Origin: CAVSCR01 sp963726575
GTDB taxonomy: Bacteria > Actinomycetota > Actinomycetes > JAHEKZ01
Assembly: GCA_963726575.1 (NCBI GenBank)
Contig: CAVSCR010000005.1
Span: 930,001 to 994,000, forward strand
Length of the DNA stretch: 64,000 nt
Reading direction: 5' to 3'
Shown: piece by piece, positions 8,337 to 17,023 of the stretch
How positions within the stretch are numbered: position 1 is the stretch's first letter
How the letters are laid out: each line of letters begins with the position of its first letter
Notes under the pieces: generated by a model
Database searches by the model: none
The model's input: only the letters and a program-made list of their open reading frames with translations
What the model was told of the DNA's origin: nothing
Made by a program: the position numbers and the translations under genes

Positions 8337-8853
8337 CGGCGCCCACCTCCCCCAAGACCTTCGCGAGGCGTCGTCGGGCTCGGTGCAGGTGCACGAAGCC
8401 TGTCGATTCGGACATGCCCAGGTCTGCTGCGATCTCCTTCATCGGCCGGTCCTCGAAGTAGAACAGGACCAGTACCGCCTGCTGCTTGACCGGTAGATCA
8501 CGGATGGCGGCAACCAGGTCTGGGTCGAGCCCCTGGCTGGGCGACGTCGGTTCCCACTCGGACTCGAGAAGCTGTCGACGTCCCTCACGCTTCATGTGGC
8601 GCACCGCCAACCGGATCGCGACGCGGCGTACCCACGCATCGGGCCGCTCGTAGCGGGACACCTTGGACCAGTGGAGGAGGAGCTGGACGAAGGCGTCCTG
8701 GGTCACGTCCTCGGCGGTGGCCGCATTGCCTGTCATCACGAAGATCGTTCGGCGGACAAGGGAGTACTCGGCGGCGAACAGCCGCCCGTACGCCTCATCC
8801 GTCCGGTCCACCCCTACCCCTCGTCGGCGGCGACCATCTTCTCGCTGGTTCAC
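8320..8853 (-). CDS. SigE-family (ECF) RNA polymerase sigma factor
   Basis: The 177-residue protein has region 2 (AEYSLVRRTIFVMTGNAATAEDVTQDAF) and region 4 with helix-turn-helix (LPVKQQAVLVLFYFEDRPMKEIAADLGMSESTGFVHLHRAR). The size and the short linker fit SigE-type ECF factors of Actinomycetota. It would redirect RNA polymerase to a small regulon that probably includes its own operon. The start is uncertain: GTG at 8853 or an in-frame GTG at 8811 with purine-rich sequence upstream. Signals for the regulon are not identified. Confidence 0.9.
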   Translation of the reverse strand: MNQREDGRRRRGVGVDRTDEAYGRLFAAEYSLVRRTIFVMTGNAATAEDVTQDAFVQLLLHWSKVSRYERPDAWVRRVAIRLAVRHMKREGRRQLLESEWEPTSPSQGLDPDLVAAIRDLPVKQQAVLVLFYFEDRPMKEIAADLGMSESTGFVHLHRARRRLAKVLGEVGADVTRH

Positions 8854-8986
8854 AGCCCCGGTCGAACGAGAACCTTTACCGGCTGGCGAAGAAACGACGC
8901 CCGGGTGCGCGGGGGCTACCGCCCTGAAGCCGTCAGAGCTGCCAAGGTCCGTACCGAATGCCGGAACTCGCTACGACAGGATCCGT

Positions 8987-8999
8987 CCGAGAATGGCAC
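8987..8999 (+). repeat. 13-bp repeat copy A (CCGAGAATGGCAC)
   Basis: The 13-mer CCGAGAATGGCAC recurs in the same orientation at 11821-11833, and a TGCCGGA lies 18-30 bases upstream of both. It is close to the IS30 remnant. It could be a trace of an IS terminus or chance; there is too little to decide. Confidence 0.35.
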
Positions 9000-9140
9000 C
9001 TCGCCGCGGTCTCTCGGCGCTGGCCCTCAAGCACGGGCAAGGTCGTAGAAGGTGTTGCCGCCAACCGGCATCGGCCGGAGCCAGGTCACTGCTCGGTAGA
9101 GCAGCAGTGCGGTTCCGAGGTCCGCCTCCTGCGACCCGCG

Positions 9141-9338
9141 CGCAGCCCCTGGCAACGCGGATCCAACGAGAACACCAACGGACTACTGCGCCAGTACTTC
9201 CCCAAAGGTGAGTCGATGGCCGGCTACACCCGAGCCGACCTCGACGCCGTCGCCGTCGCCGACCAACTCAACGGACGCCCTCGACAAACCCTCGGCTGGA
9301 GGACACCGTCACGAACACTCGAGCAGGCGTTGGGCTGA
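9141..9338 (+). pseudogene. IS30-family transposase, C-terminal remnant
   Basis: The last 65 codons read RSPWQRGSNENTNGLLRQYFPKG followed by DLDAVAVADQLNGRPRQTLGWRTP, which is the diagnostic C-terminus of IS30-type DDE transposases (E of the DDE triad in the N-E-N-T-N-G block). Nothing upstream encodes the helix-turn-helix or the first two catalytic Asp residues, so the element is dead. It marks past insertion in the accessory block. No flanking terminal inverted repeats were recognised. Confidence 0.8.
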
Positions 9339-9495
9339 CCAGTTGAGTCCGCCGCACGCCTGTGCGCTGTTGCTACTCCTGGACGTCCCGTCCGGTACGG
9401 CCTCGTCCCGTGACAGCGCGCTCACTGCGCCGGCATGGGTCCTGCGCCTGGCCCACGGGGCGGGGGGGGCGCGCCACAGCCCTGAGGCGTCGAGG

Positions 9496-9525
9496 TGACT
9501 CGGGCGGGCAACCCTGCCCGAGTCA
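9496..9525 (+). terminator. Perfect 10-bp hairpin, possible terminator
   Basis: TGACTCGGGC (9496-9505) and GCCCGAGTCA (9516-9525) form a perfect 10-bp stem with a 10-base loop, 110 bases upstream of the glycosyltransferase gene. No U-run follows, so it may be a factor-dependent stop, a bidirectional barrier or an IS relic. Confidence 0.4.
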
Positions 9526-9635
9526 TATGCATCGCGCAGGTGTGCACCGGTGCCGGCGGCTTGCCGACACGGGTCGCGCGCGTCGATCGCCGTCGGGCTG
9601 CCCCACAGCCCCCGGTCGGCCTAGGGTCGCGGCGG

Positions 9636-11135
9636 ATGAACATCGACCACCCGCGTTCTTCGGCGGTGGCACCTGGTGGTGCCGCACCCGAGGCAGTGCG
9701 GCGCGGGCCGAGCCCCTCCGGCAGACGCCGGGTCACCGTCGCCGGGCTCACCGGGATCGTCACCGTGGCGGTGCTGCTGCGGCTCCCGCTGCTGCGGGTG
9801 CCGCTGGACCCGGACGAGGGGGGCTATGCGTTCATCGCCCGCCGGTGGGCCGAGGGCGGTCGGCTGTACTCCCCCGCGGCCTGGGTCGACCGACCACCTG
9901 GCCTGCTCGTGGCGTTCCGGGTCGTCGGGGCCGTCTCCTACAGTCCGCTGGGCCTGCGGGCGGCGGCAGTCGTGGCCGCGGTCTTGGTGGCCCTCGCCAG
10001 CGCGTCGGCGGCGTGGGCAGTGGCCGGTCGGCGGGCCGGGATGGTGGCCGGCCTGCTCTCGGCGGTGGTGCTCGCCGGCCCGTTCGTCGAAGGCTTCCAG
10101 CTCAACGGTGAGCTGCTGGCGGCCTCGGTCGGGGCCTGGGGCGCGGCGCTGGCCCTGTGGTGGCGGGCCGGCCGGCTGCGGTCGGGCTGGCTGGTCGCGG
10201 CCGGGCTGCTGTGCGGCTGCGCACTGTTGGTGAAGCAGTCGGCCCTTGACCCGCTGGTCCTGCTCCTCGCCTGCACGGCAGCCGCCACCACGCGCCGGAC
10301 AGCCGTGCCGCTGTCCGTGGCGGGAGCCGCCGCACCGGTGGTCGCAGCGGGTGCCTGCGCCGCGGTCACCGACTGGTCCCAGTGGTGGTACGCGATCGTG
10401 GAGTTCCAGGCCCAAGTGGCCGCCGCCGTGCCGCTGTGGACGCGGCTGCGCGCAACGACCCTCACCGCACTCGTGGTCGCCCCGGACATGCTCGGGCTCG
10501 CCGTCGTCGCCGGGCTCGGGGTGGCCGCCTGCCGACGCCGGGTGAACTTGTGGCCGGTCGTGCTCTGGGCCGCGACGGCGCTCCTGGTCGTGGTTTCCGG
10601 ACCGTTCGCCCACCGCCACTACTGGGTGCAAGTCATCCCCCCGTTCGCGGTCCTCGCCGGGGTCGCCGCGAGCACGGCGACCCGTCGGGGCGCGGCGACA
10701 CTCGTCGCAGCCGCCGTGGCCCTCCCGCTGATCGGGCAGGCCGCCGTCGCAGCGTCACCGGCGCTGCGCACGGCGGTGACGAGCACCGGCCACCGCGCCC
10801 GCGCCTCCGGGCCGGTCGCCCAGTGGCTGCGCACCCACTCCCGACCTGGCGACGAGGTGTACGCATTCGTCGCGGCCGCCGACCTGTACCTCGAGTCGGA
10901 CCGCCAGACCAGCTACCCCTACTTGTGGGCCGAGAGCGTGCAGCGGGTCCCGGGCGCGAAGGAGCTGCTGGCTCACTGGCTGGCCTCACCGGCCGGGCCG
11001 CGCTATGTGGTCGTCTACGCCCCGCCCGCACAGGTCGACCCCGGCGGCACCCTCGCGCAGGTTCTCGGCACGTACTACGTGCACGCGGCCTCGGTCGCCG
11101 GGTACGACATCCTCGTCCGTCGACCGATCCACTAG
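9636..11135 (+). CDS. Polytopic membrane glycosyltransferase (GT39/ArnT-like)
   Basis: The 499-residue protein has about 10 hydrophobic helices and, just after the first, the motif VPLDPDEGGYAF, whose DPDEG acidic pair matches the first outer loop of GT-C mannosyl/arabinosyl transferases. RPPG follows in the same loop. The C-terminal ~100 residues form a soluble domain (VAQWLRTHSRPGDEVYAFVA). Such enzymes move sugars from polyprenyl-phosphate donors to cell-envelope acceptors. The chosen ATG follows GGCGG; no donor-synthesis gene is adjacent, so the acceptor is unknown. Confidence 0.75.
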   Translation: MNIDHPRSSAVAPGGAAPEAVRRGPSPSGRRRVTVAGLTGIVTVAVLLRLPLLRVPLDPDEGGYAFIARRWAEGGRLYSPAAWVDRPPGLLVAFRVVGAVSYSPLGLRAAAVVAAVLVALASASAAWAVAGRRAGMVAGLLSAVVLAGPFVEGFQLNGELLAASVGAWGAALALWWRAGRLRSGWLVAAGLLCGCALLVKQSALDPLVLLLACTAAATTRRTAVPLSVAGAAAPVVAAGACAAVTDWSQWWYAIVEFQAQVAAAVPLWTRLRATTLTALVVAPDMLGLAVVAGLGVAACRRRVNLWPVVLWAATALLVVVSGPFAHRHYWVQVIPPFAVLAGVAASTATRRGAATLVAAAVALPLIGQAAVAASPALRTAVTSTGHRARASGPVAQWLRTHSRPGDEVYAFVAAADLYLESDRQTSYPYLWAESVQRVPGAKELLAHWLASPAGPRYVVVYAPPAQVDPGGTLAQVLGTYYVHAASVAGYDILVRRPIH

Positions 11136-11238
11136 CGCACGGAAGAGAAGCTACGCACCACGCAGATCCGTTCACTGGTCGGGACCTCGCAGCCCCCCGC
11201 CCCGGCGACAGATGAGTCCACCGAGACCATGCGTCGCT

Positions 11239-11799
11239 CTAGGCAACCTCTGGGGCCGACTGAGGCTGCTCGGCGCGCCTGGCCTGGTACTCATGCCAGG
11301 TCAGCCACACCAGGAACAGGTCGAACGCCGTCAAGGCGACCAGTCCCCAGGAGTACTTGACGAGCACGATGACGTAAAGCTGGTAGACGATGAACACGCC
11401 GAGCAGACCGATCAGCCACGGGTATGCCCACAGCCTGCCCCGGAAGACGAAGGCCACCAGCACGACCTTGGCAACGCCGTGGCTGAGTAGATAGACCGCC
11501 CCGAACAAGGTCGCACCGCTACTTAGGTGGCCGGTGGTGTGCAGGATGTAGTTGGCGATCCGATCGTGCGGGTCCTGGCCCAACTCATGGGCAGTCAGCG
11601 TGTGCGCGAGCCGGTCTATCGTGCTCGGGCTCACCAACAGCAAGAACAGCCCGGAGAGGATCTCAAGAACGCCGTCCGCCGCCTTGAGGATCAGCCCGAT
11701 CTTGAACGTGTTGTCCAACGCGCGCGAGACACCAGGAGGCGGCGACTCATCTACGGACCGGGTCGTCACAACAAGGACACTACGGTCAGCGCCTCCCAC
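11239..11799 (-). CDS. DUF2127-family membrane protein
   Basis: The 186-residue protein has about four hydrophobic segments and the DUF2127 pattern: FKIGLILKAADGVLEILSGL, LYLLSHGVAKVVLV and a final LFLVWLTWHEYQARR. Function of the family is unknown. The C-terminal tail is charged and cytoplasmic by the positive-inside rule. The exact start is unclear; an alternative downstream start would remove about 10 residues. Confidence 0.75.
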   Translation of the reverse strand: MGGADRSVLVVTTRSVDESPPPGVSRALDNTFKIGLILKAADGVLEILSGLFLLLVSPSTIDRLAHTLTAHELGQDPHDRIANYILHTTGHLSSGATLFGAVYLLSHGVAKVVLVAFVFRGRLWAYPWLIGLLGVFIVYQLYVIVLVKYSWGLVALTAFDLFLVWLTWHEYQARRAEQPQSAPEVA

Positions 11800-12152
11800 C
11801 TAGTGCCGGATTCGATCAGCCCGAGAATGGCACGTACGTGCGCTAGTCGATGGAGAGATGAACCTCGCGCTCGACGATGGTGAGCGCACCCCAGCTTCCC
11901 GTGAGCAGCCCGGACGTAGCAGTGCTGCTCGCCCTGTCGGGGCAACTCGTAGCCCGGATGCTCAGGCGTCAGGACCAAGTCGAGCCTGAACTCGCAGGCA
12001 AGGCCCGGAAGTAGGTCGCGTCGAGGCGGTCAGGCACATGCGCACCTGCCCGAACCGGCCCTCCGAGAGGCGCACTGGAACGGCACGTCTGAGTGGTACT
12101 GGTATCGATCGTGGCGTGCCGGTGACGGATGGTGTGGCTACGTTCTAGTGCG
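11800..12152. other. 353-nt intergenic region with no confident gene
   Basis: This gap holds copy B of a 13-bp repeat (CCGAGAATGGCAC at 11821-11833) and a short rightward open frame from GTG 11899 (VSSPDVAVLLALSGQL...) that could be decayed transposase sequence. Neither is strong enough to call as a gene. Confidence 0.4.
11821..11833 (+). repeat. 13-bp repeat copy B (CCGAGAATGGCAC)
   Basis: Identical to 8987-8999. Here the surrounding 31 bases begin GTGCC and end GGCAC, giving short inverted ends as in some IS termini. The pair brackets the IS30 remnant and the glycosyltransferase gene. Confidence 0.35.
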
Positions 12153-12623
12153 TTAGCAGCGACTCTGCATCACGACTGCGATGCGGTCGATCAGCATCCA
12201 GGTGCCTGTAGAGGACTCCACAAGGATCACCTGCTGGTCGCCTGAATCCATGCTCGCGGCCGGGCTGCAGGTCGCCAGCGGCCCTCCGCGGTGACCATGG
12301 AGCGCCGCGTCGAGGGTTTGGAACGCGTCGCCGCTGTCTCGCGTCACCGATTGTTGGCTGCCCTCGGTCGAGCCGTCCGGCAAGACGACTGGACACTCCA
12401 GGTACTGCGAGATGGTTCCGGTGACGGCTTGGAGAGTCCCTGGCGTCGACAGGTCTGACGACATCGGGCACACCGCTGAACTCACCGCGTAGCCGCGCAG
12501 CTCATGGGTCGGCTGCCCAGTCGGACTGGCCGAACCGTTACTCGAAGTGGCCGCCGAGGCAGCGCACCCGGATAGCGCAAGCAGCGCCACTCCCAAAACG
12601 GCCGGCAGCCTTGCACTCCACAT
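12153..12623 (-). CDS. Hypothetical lipoprotein
   Basis: The 156-residue protein begins MWSARLPAVLGVALLALSGCAAS, a lipoprotein signal peptide with lipobox LSGC, followed by a Ser/Thr/Gly linker and an outer domain of about 110 residues that ends ILVESSTGTWMLIDRIAVVM. No family was recognised. Two Cys pairs in the outer domain could form disulfides. It lies just downstream of the secreted phosphoesterase gene on the same strand, with a gap of about 120 bases. Confidence 0.65.
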   Translation of the reverse strand: MWSARLPAVLGVALLALSGCAASAATSSNGSASPTGQPTHELRGYAVSSAVCPMSSDLSTPGTLQAVTGTISQYLECPVVLPDGSTEGSQQSVTRDSGDAFQTLDAALHGHRGGPLATCSPAASMDSGDQQVILVESSTGTWMLIDRIAVVMQSRC

Positions 12624-12743
12624 CGGTGCATGCTCTCCGGTTCGATACACCCGCGGAGTCGACGGCGCATCGGTGGCGCTCAGATGGCCTAGCCCCGGGA
12701 TCGGCACTTCGGCGCGGCTGCTTCAGGCATGTTGCGGAGGTGC

Positions 12744-13724
12744 TCAGTTGAGCCCGAAGATCGGGTCGTGGGCGATGGAGTTCAGACCACTGTCGGCAGC
12801 GTGTCCGAGGAGAGGGCTGACGCCGAGCATCTCCTGCACGCCAGCGAGCGTCGAGTAGTGGTTGTACAGCACATTCGTGACACCCCCCGCCTTGGTGTAG
12901 GGGGAAATGACGATGAACGGGATCTGGGAGGAACTCGATGTGCCCTCGTCCCACGTGATGATGATGGCGCTCTTACCGGCGACATACTCGGGAGTGCCCA
13001 GCAGCGCCGGGATGAATGAGCTGGCCCACTTGTCCCCGGCCTGGACCCGTTGCGACGACGTGGTCGTGTTCGACGTGCCGTGCATGATGTCCACCCGGTT
13101 CGGGATCACCAGGTTGAACTTCGCGCTGAGAGCGTCGTTCGAACCGAGCGGCACCGCGTACTGCGGGCACAGGGTGTTCTGAGTCCTCGTGTAGTACTGG
13201 TATGGCGAGTGGCCGACCTCGAAGAGGCCGTCGCTGGACGCGCTCATGAAGCAGTTGCTGGGCATGCTCTCCGCCCACTCGCGCGCGTCGGAGCCCATCG
13301 CCTCGAAGATGCTGACGCTGTCCTGTGGCCACACCCTCGGCAGCTTGGTCCCCGTGATGAGAACCTCCTTGCCGCCAGAGTGACCGGTGTACCCGGACGT
13401 CAAGGCGATGTAGTTGGTGAGACTCGTGGTCGTCATGTGATGCATGTTGGTGGCATAAGAGCAGGCACGCGCGAGGGAGTTCAGGTACGGCGCGTCCTTT
13501 GTGTTTCCGATGATCTTCGACAGGGCCTTGTTCTCAAATACGATCACGGTCACGTGCTCCCACTGACCGTCCGGTGGTTGTGCACCGACCTGCGTGCCGC
13601 ATTGAGAGTCGCCCGTGGTCGCCGACGAGACAGAACCGAACGCATGCGCGGGTAGCCCCGAGAACCCTGCGAGGGCTGCACCTACAACCGCAACGACCGC
13701 CGCGTCCATAAGTCGCCTTCTCAT
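12744..13724 (-). CDS. Secreted phosphoesterase (acid phosphatase/phospholipase C-like)
   Basis: The ~326-residue protein has an N-terminal signal peptide (MRRRLMDAAVVAVVGAALAG) and the phosphoesterase-superfamily pattern: VTVIVFENKALSKIIG, then PYLNSLARACSYATNMHHMTTTSLTNYIALTSG, where the TNY block carries the usual nucleophile position, then IIITWDEG and a histidine in YNHYSTLAGVQEMLG. Members release phosphate from outer substrates or phospholipids. Three conserved Cys suggest disulfides outside the cell. Possible starts include an ATG at 13754; the one at 13724 gives a normal signal peptide. Confidence 0.8.
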   Translation of the reverse strand: MRRRLMDAAVVAVVGAALAGFSGLPAHAFGSVSSATTGDSQCGTQVGAQPPDGQWEHVTVIVFENKALSKIIGNTKDAPYLNSLARACSYATNMHHMTTTSLTNYIALTSGYTGHSGGKEVLITGTKLPRVWPQDSVSIFEAMGSDAREWAESMPSNCFMSASSDGLFEVGHSPYQYYTRTQNTLCPQYAVPLGSNDALSAKFNLVIPNRVDIMHGTSNTTTSSQRVQAGDKWASSFIPALLGTPEYVAGKSAIIITWDEGTSSSSQIPFIVISPYTKAGGVTNVLYNHYSTLAGVQEMLGVSPLLGHAADSGLNSIAHDPIFGLN

Positions 13725-14225
13725 GCCCCGACACTGCCACAAGTCTCCCGTCACCGGATGGCGAGGCCCTCGCCACTGATCGTCCTAGCCGGGCCAGGCG
13801 GGGAAGCGTTCGCCTTGACCGGGCGAAGAACGAGACACCGGGACACCACGGAGCCCGTCGCTTCGGCCTCAGTTTGGACTGGGTGTGCCACCCGACGTAC
13901 AGGCTGCTGCCAAGGCAGCGACGATGAACAGCCCAGCCACAGATGGCACAACAGCACGAACTGCGTCGAGGGTTGACCATGCCATGGCGCACATACTGCC
14001 GACTCTCGTGCGCATTGGTCACCTCCACCCGTTCGCCTTGTCCAGGTTCAGAGGCACTCCTGTCCTCGGCCCTTGAGACGCTGAGCCTTGCTGAGGAACC
14101 TAGAGAACTCGGGCCGACAACCAAATACGCACCGGTCGAGCTGCGCTGCACTCAATGCGTCCGACCAGACGCGACGGTCTACCGGATCAACGTCGATCGG
14201 GTTGCACGAACGTTGTCCCGTCGGG
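13725..14225. other. ~500-nt region with no supported gene
   Basis: Overlapping open frames exist on both strands, but none has a ribosome binding site, recognisable domain or typical composition. The region marks the right end of the accessory block, next to the comEC stop. I see no repeat or IS end in it. Confidence 0.45.
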
Positions 14226-16538
14226 TCATGGCGGTCGTGTCACCACCCGGAGCCCGGACGACGTGGCAACCACGGCCACGTCGCCGTCGAGGTCCGTGCG
14301 CCTGATCGCCATGCCGTCGCGGGCGAGGGCCGCGAGGGTGACGTCGGCCGGATGACCATAGGTGTTGTCGATCCCCACGCTGATCACAGCGAGTCCGGCG
14401 CCGGTCGCCGCCAGGAACGCCGGGTCCTGTGACGCCGACCCGTGATGCGGAACCTTCAGGACGTCGGCCCTCAGGTCCACGCCGGAGGCGAGGATCGCCG
14501 ACTGCGCAGCAGGCTCGACATCACCGGTGAGCAGCAGCACGTGACCGTTGCTGGTGACGCGCAGGACCAGGGAGTTGTTGTTCGGATCCGAACCTTCGCC
14601 GAGCAGCAGGTGCGTCGGCCACAGCACCTGCCAGGAGACACCGCCCGCATGATCGACCTCGCCCGCGACAGCGGGCCTCAGCGCAACGCCGGCTTGCGCC
14701 GCCCAGGCACGCACTCGATCCGCATCTGCGGGCGGGTCGTCCAGCGGACTGGCGAGCACCTCACCGACCAGACGACCGTGCAGCACTCCCGGCAAACCGT
14801 CGACGTGATCGGCGTGGAAGTGGGTGAGCAACACGGCTGGGATCCGGGAGACACCGAGGCGGTGAAGGCATAGGTCGACCAGCGTCGGGTCCGGGCCGGC
14901 GTCGACGACAACCGCGGTCGCGCGCGCGACAGAGAGGACGAGTGCGTCGCCCTGTCCCACGTCGCAGGCAACGAACAGCCAACCCGGTGGCGGCCAACGG
15001 CCCGGTCCGAGCGCCACCAGGGCGGCGGCCAGCGCCACGATCCCCGCCGTGCCGATACGCGCGCCGCGTCCGCGCGGCCGGCGCAGGACGACCGCCGTCC
15101 CCACGGCCGCCCCGGCCGCCAGGAGGGTGGACGCGCCACCGAGCCCGTGCGGCCAGCGCAGCGACGCCTCGGGCAGGGAGGCAACGCCGCGGGCCACCCA
15201 GGCGATCCACAACACAGGGAGTGCCGCCGCCCACGCCACCACGTGGGCCAATGTCGGCGCCACAACGGCGACCGCTGCCGTCACGACGCCGAGCACGGTC
15301 GCCGGACCGACGGCCGGCGCGGCCAACACGTTCGCGACGACGCCGAAGACACTGACGCGGCCCGAGAGCGCGGCCACCAGCGGTGTCGTGGCCAACTGTG
15401 CGGCCAGCGCCACTGCCACCGCATCACGCCAGGAGTCCGGCCATGGCGCTGGCAGCCGGCGCCGCAATACCGGGCTGAGCAGGAGCAGCCCACCGGTCGC
15501 GGAAACCGAGAGTGCGAAGCTCCAGGTGCGCGCCAGCCACGGATCGATCAGCAGCAGTGCGAGGACGGCGGCCAGGAGCGTCGCCGGGCCAGAACGACGT
15601 CCGCTCGCGGTGACAGCAGCGATTCCGACCAGCCCCATCACCGCGGCGCGAAGGACGCTGGGATCGGGCCGGGCCAGCAGGACAAAACCCGCGACGCTTG
15701 CTGCGGCCACCGCGTGCAGATGCCAGCCGCGCACGCCGCACCATCGAGCCAGCGCCAGCACGGCTGCCAGGAGCAACACCACGTTCGCACCGGACACGGC
15801 GGTGACGTGAGCCAGTCCGCTCACCCGCATCGAGGTGGTCAGGTCGTCGGGCACCTCCCGGGTGTCACCGACGACCAGCGCCGGTAGCAGGCCGCGCGCG
15901 TCCGCCGGGAGGCCGGACGCCGCCTGCGCGAGCCGGTCGCGCACCACGTTCGTCCACGCCAGGAGCCGGGGTGCTTGCGCGAGCAAGGTGGGAGGGCCCC
16001 GTGCGACGACGACCGCCGCATACGGATCGCCGGACCGACGCGGCAACACGCGCCCCGTGAGCGAAACCCGCTCCCCCCATGCCACATCGGCCCACTCAGG
16101 GCCGTAACCGATCACGCGTACCGGCACCCGGCTGCGCATCATCGTGGCGTCGACACCGATCTGCTCGACGCGGCACTCGACGCTCGCCTCGACCTGTTGG
16201 CTCCCGCCCCAACCGGAAACGAGGCGCACCCGCGGGTCTGAGGTCACCACGCCGACCAGCGACACCGACTGGGTCGGGTCGGCGCCGCGCCAGGGGGCCG
16301 ATGTCAAGGGCATGACGCGCAGCCCGACTCCGAGCGCGGCGACTCCGGCAACGACGACACAGGTCACGACAACCCGGCGCAGGCGGCGCAGCGATAGCAA
16401 CGCTGCGACGCAACCGAGGAGGCCCAGCGACACACTGACGCGCCAGGGCGCCAGTGGTGCGAACCACGAGACGATCCACGTGATCGCAGCCGGAAAGAGC
16501 AGCCGCAGATCCAGCCCGGGAGGGTGAGGCAACCTCAC
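14226..16538 (-). CDS. comEC: ComEC/Rec2 competence DNA-uptake channel
   Basis: The 770-residue protein has the three-part ComEC build: N-terminal membrane/OB region, central competence domain with many helices (GDTREVPDDLTTSMRVSGLAHVTAVSGANV, the ComEC signature), and a C-terminal metallo-beta-lactamase domain carrying LLTHFHADHVDGLPG (HxHxDH metal site) and VPHHGS. It translocates single-stranded DNA across the membrane. It overlaps the ComEA reading frame by 4 bases. The paired comEA gene is frameshifted, so uptake function in this strain is doubtful unless the shift is an artefact. Confidence 0.93.
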   Translation of the reverse strand: MRLPHPPGLDLRLLFPAAITWIVSWFAPLAPWRVSVSLGLLGCVAALLSLRRLRRVVVTCVVVAGVAALGVGLRVMPLTSAPWRGADPTQSVSLVGVVTSDPRVRLVSGWGGSQQVEASVECRVEQIGVDATMMRSRVPVRVIGYGPEWADVAWGERVSLTGRVLPRRSGDPYAAVVVARGPPTLLAQAPRLLAWTNVVRDRLAQAASGLPADARGLLPALVVGDTREVPDDLTTSMRVSGLAHVTAVSGANVVLLLAAVLALARWCGVRGWHLHAVAAASVAGFVLLARPDPSVLRAAVMGLVGIAAVTASGRRSGPATLLAAVLALLLIDPWLARTWSFALSVSATGGLLLLSPVLRRRLPAPWPDSWRDAVAVALAAQLATTPLVAALSGRVSVFGVVANVLAAPAVGPATVLGVVTAAVAVVAPTLAHVVAWAAALPVLWIAWVARGVASLPEASLRWPHGLGGASTLLAAGAAVGTAVVLRRPRGRGARIGTAGIVALAAALVALGPGRWPPPGWLFVACDVGQGDALVLSVARATAVVVDAGPDPTLVDLCLHRLGVSRIPAVLLTHFHADHVDGLPGVLHGRLVGEVLASPLDDPPADADRVRAWAAQAGVALRPAVAGEVDHAGGVSWQVLWPTHLLLGEGSDPNNNSLVLRVTSNGHVLLLTGDVEPAAQSAILASGVDLRADVLKVPHHGSASQDPAFLAATGAGLAVISVGIDNTYGHPADVTLAALARDGMAIRRTDLDGDVAVVATSSGLRVVTRPP

Positions 16539-17023
16539 ACGGTCACCAGGGTCGCCAAATCGGCGAAGGTCGCATCGCCGATACCTGACACATCCTTGAG
16601 CTGGTCGATCGTGACAAAGCGACCGTGCTGGGTGCGCCAGTCGAGGATCCGCTGAGCCAGCACCGGTCCGATACCCGGCAACGTGTCGAGCTGATCGAGG
16701 GTTGCGGTGTTGAGGTTGACGGGCGTTGTCGGCGACCCGGCGTCGGACGACGCTCCCCCGGTTACCGGTGCTGCGCCACCCGCAGGTGTCCCCGGGTGGT
16801 GACCGACCCAGAGCTGCTCACCGTCGACCAGGAGCCTGGCCAGGTCGAGGTTGTGCGTCGACGTGCCACGTCGTACGCCACCTGCGGCGTGCAGAGCCTC
16901 GAAGACGCGCGAACCGGCCGGCAGTTTGACTACGCCGGGGTGGCGCACCCGCCCTTCGATGTCGACCACGACGAGCGCTGCAGCGACCGGGGACGCCGAT
17001 CCGGTCGTTGCCGGAGTCGGCAT
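16535..17023 (-). CDS. comEA: ComEA, C-terminal portion (SLBB and HhH DNA-binding domains)
   Basis: This frame encodes the periplasmic half of ComEA: an SLBB-like domain (VVVDIEGRVRHPGVVKLPAGSRVFEAL) and a helix-hairpin-helix DNA-binding domain (PVNLNTATLDQLDTLPGIGPVLAQRIL, then KDVSGIGDATFADL). It can start at ATG 17023, but this drops the membrane anchor, which sits in a different frame immediately upstream (17024-17348). The two together give a normal ComEA of about 270 residues. It overlaps comEC as ATGA-type coupling. Confidence 0.85.
   Translation of the reverse strand: MPTPATTGSASPVAAALVVVDIEGRVRHPGVVKLPAGSRVFEALHAAGGVRRGTSTHNLDLARLLVDGEQLWVGHHPGTPAGGAAPVTGGASSDAGSPTTPVNLNTATLDQLDTLPGIGPVLAQRILDWRTQHGRFVTIDQLKDVSGIGDATFADLATLVTV

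Noticed and set aside
11899..12014. Short rightward frame VSSPDVAVLLALSGQL...
   Set aside because: It is 38 codons with no ribosome binding site; it resembles decayed transposase only vaguely.
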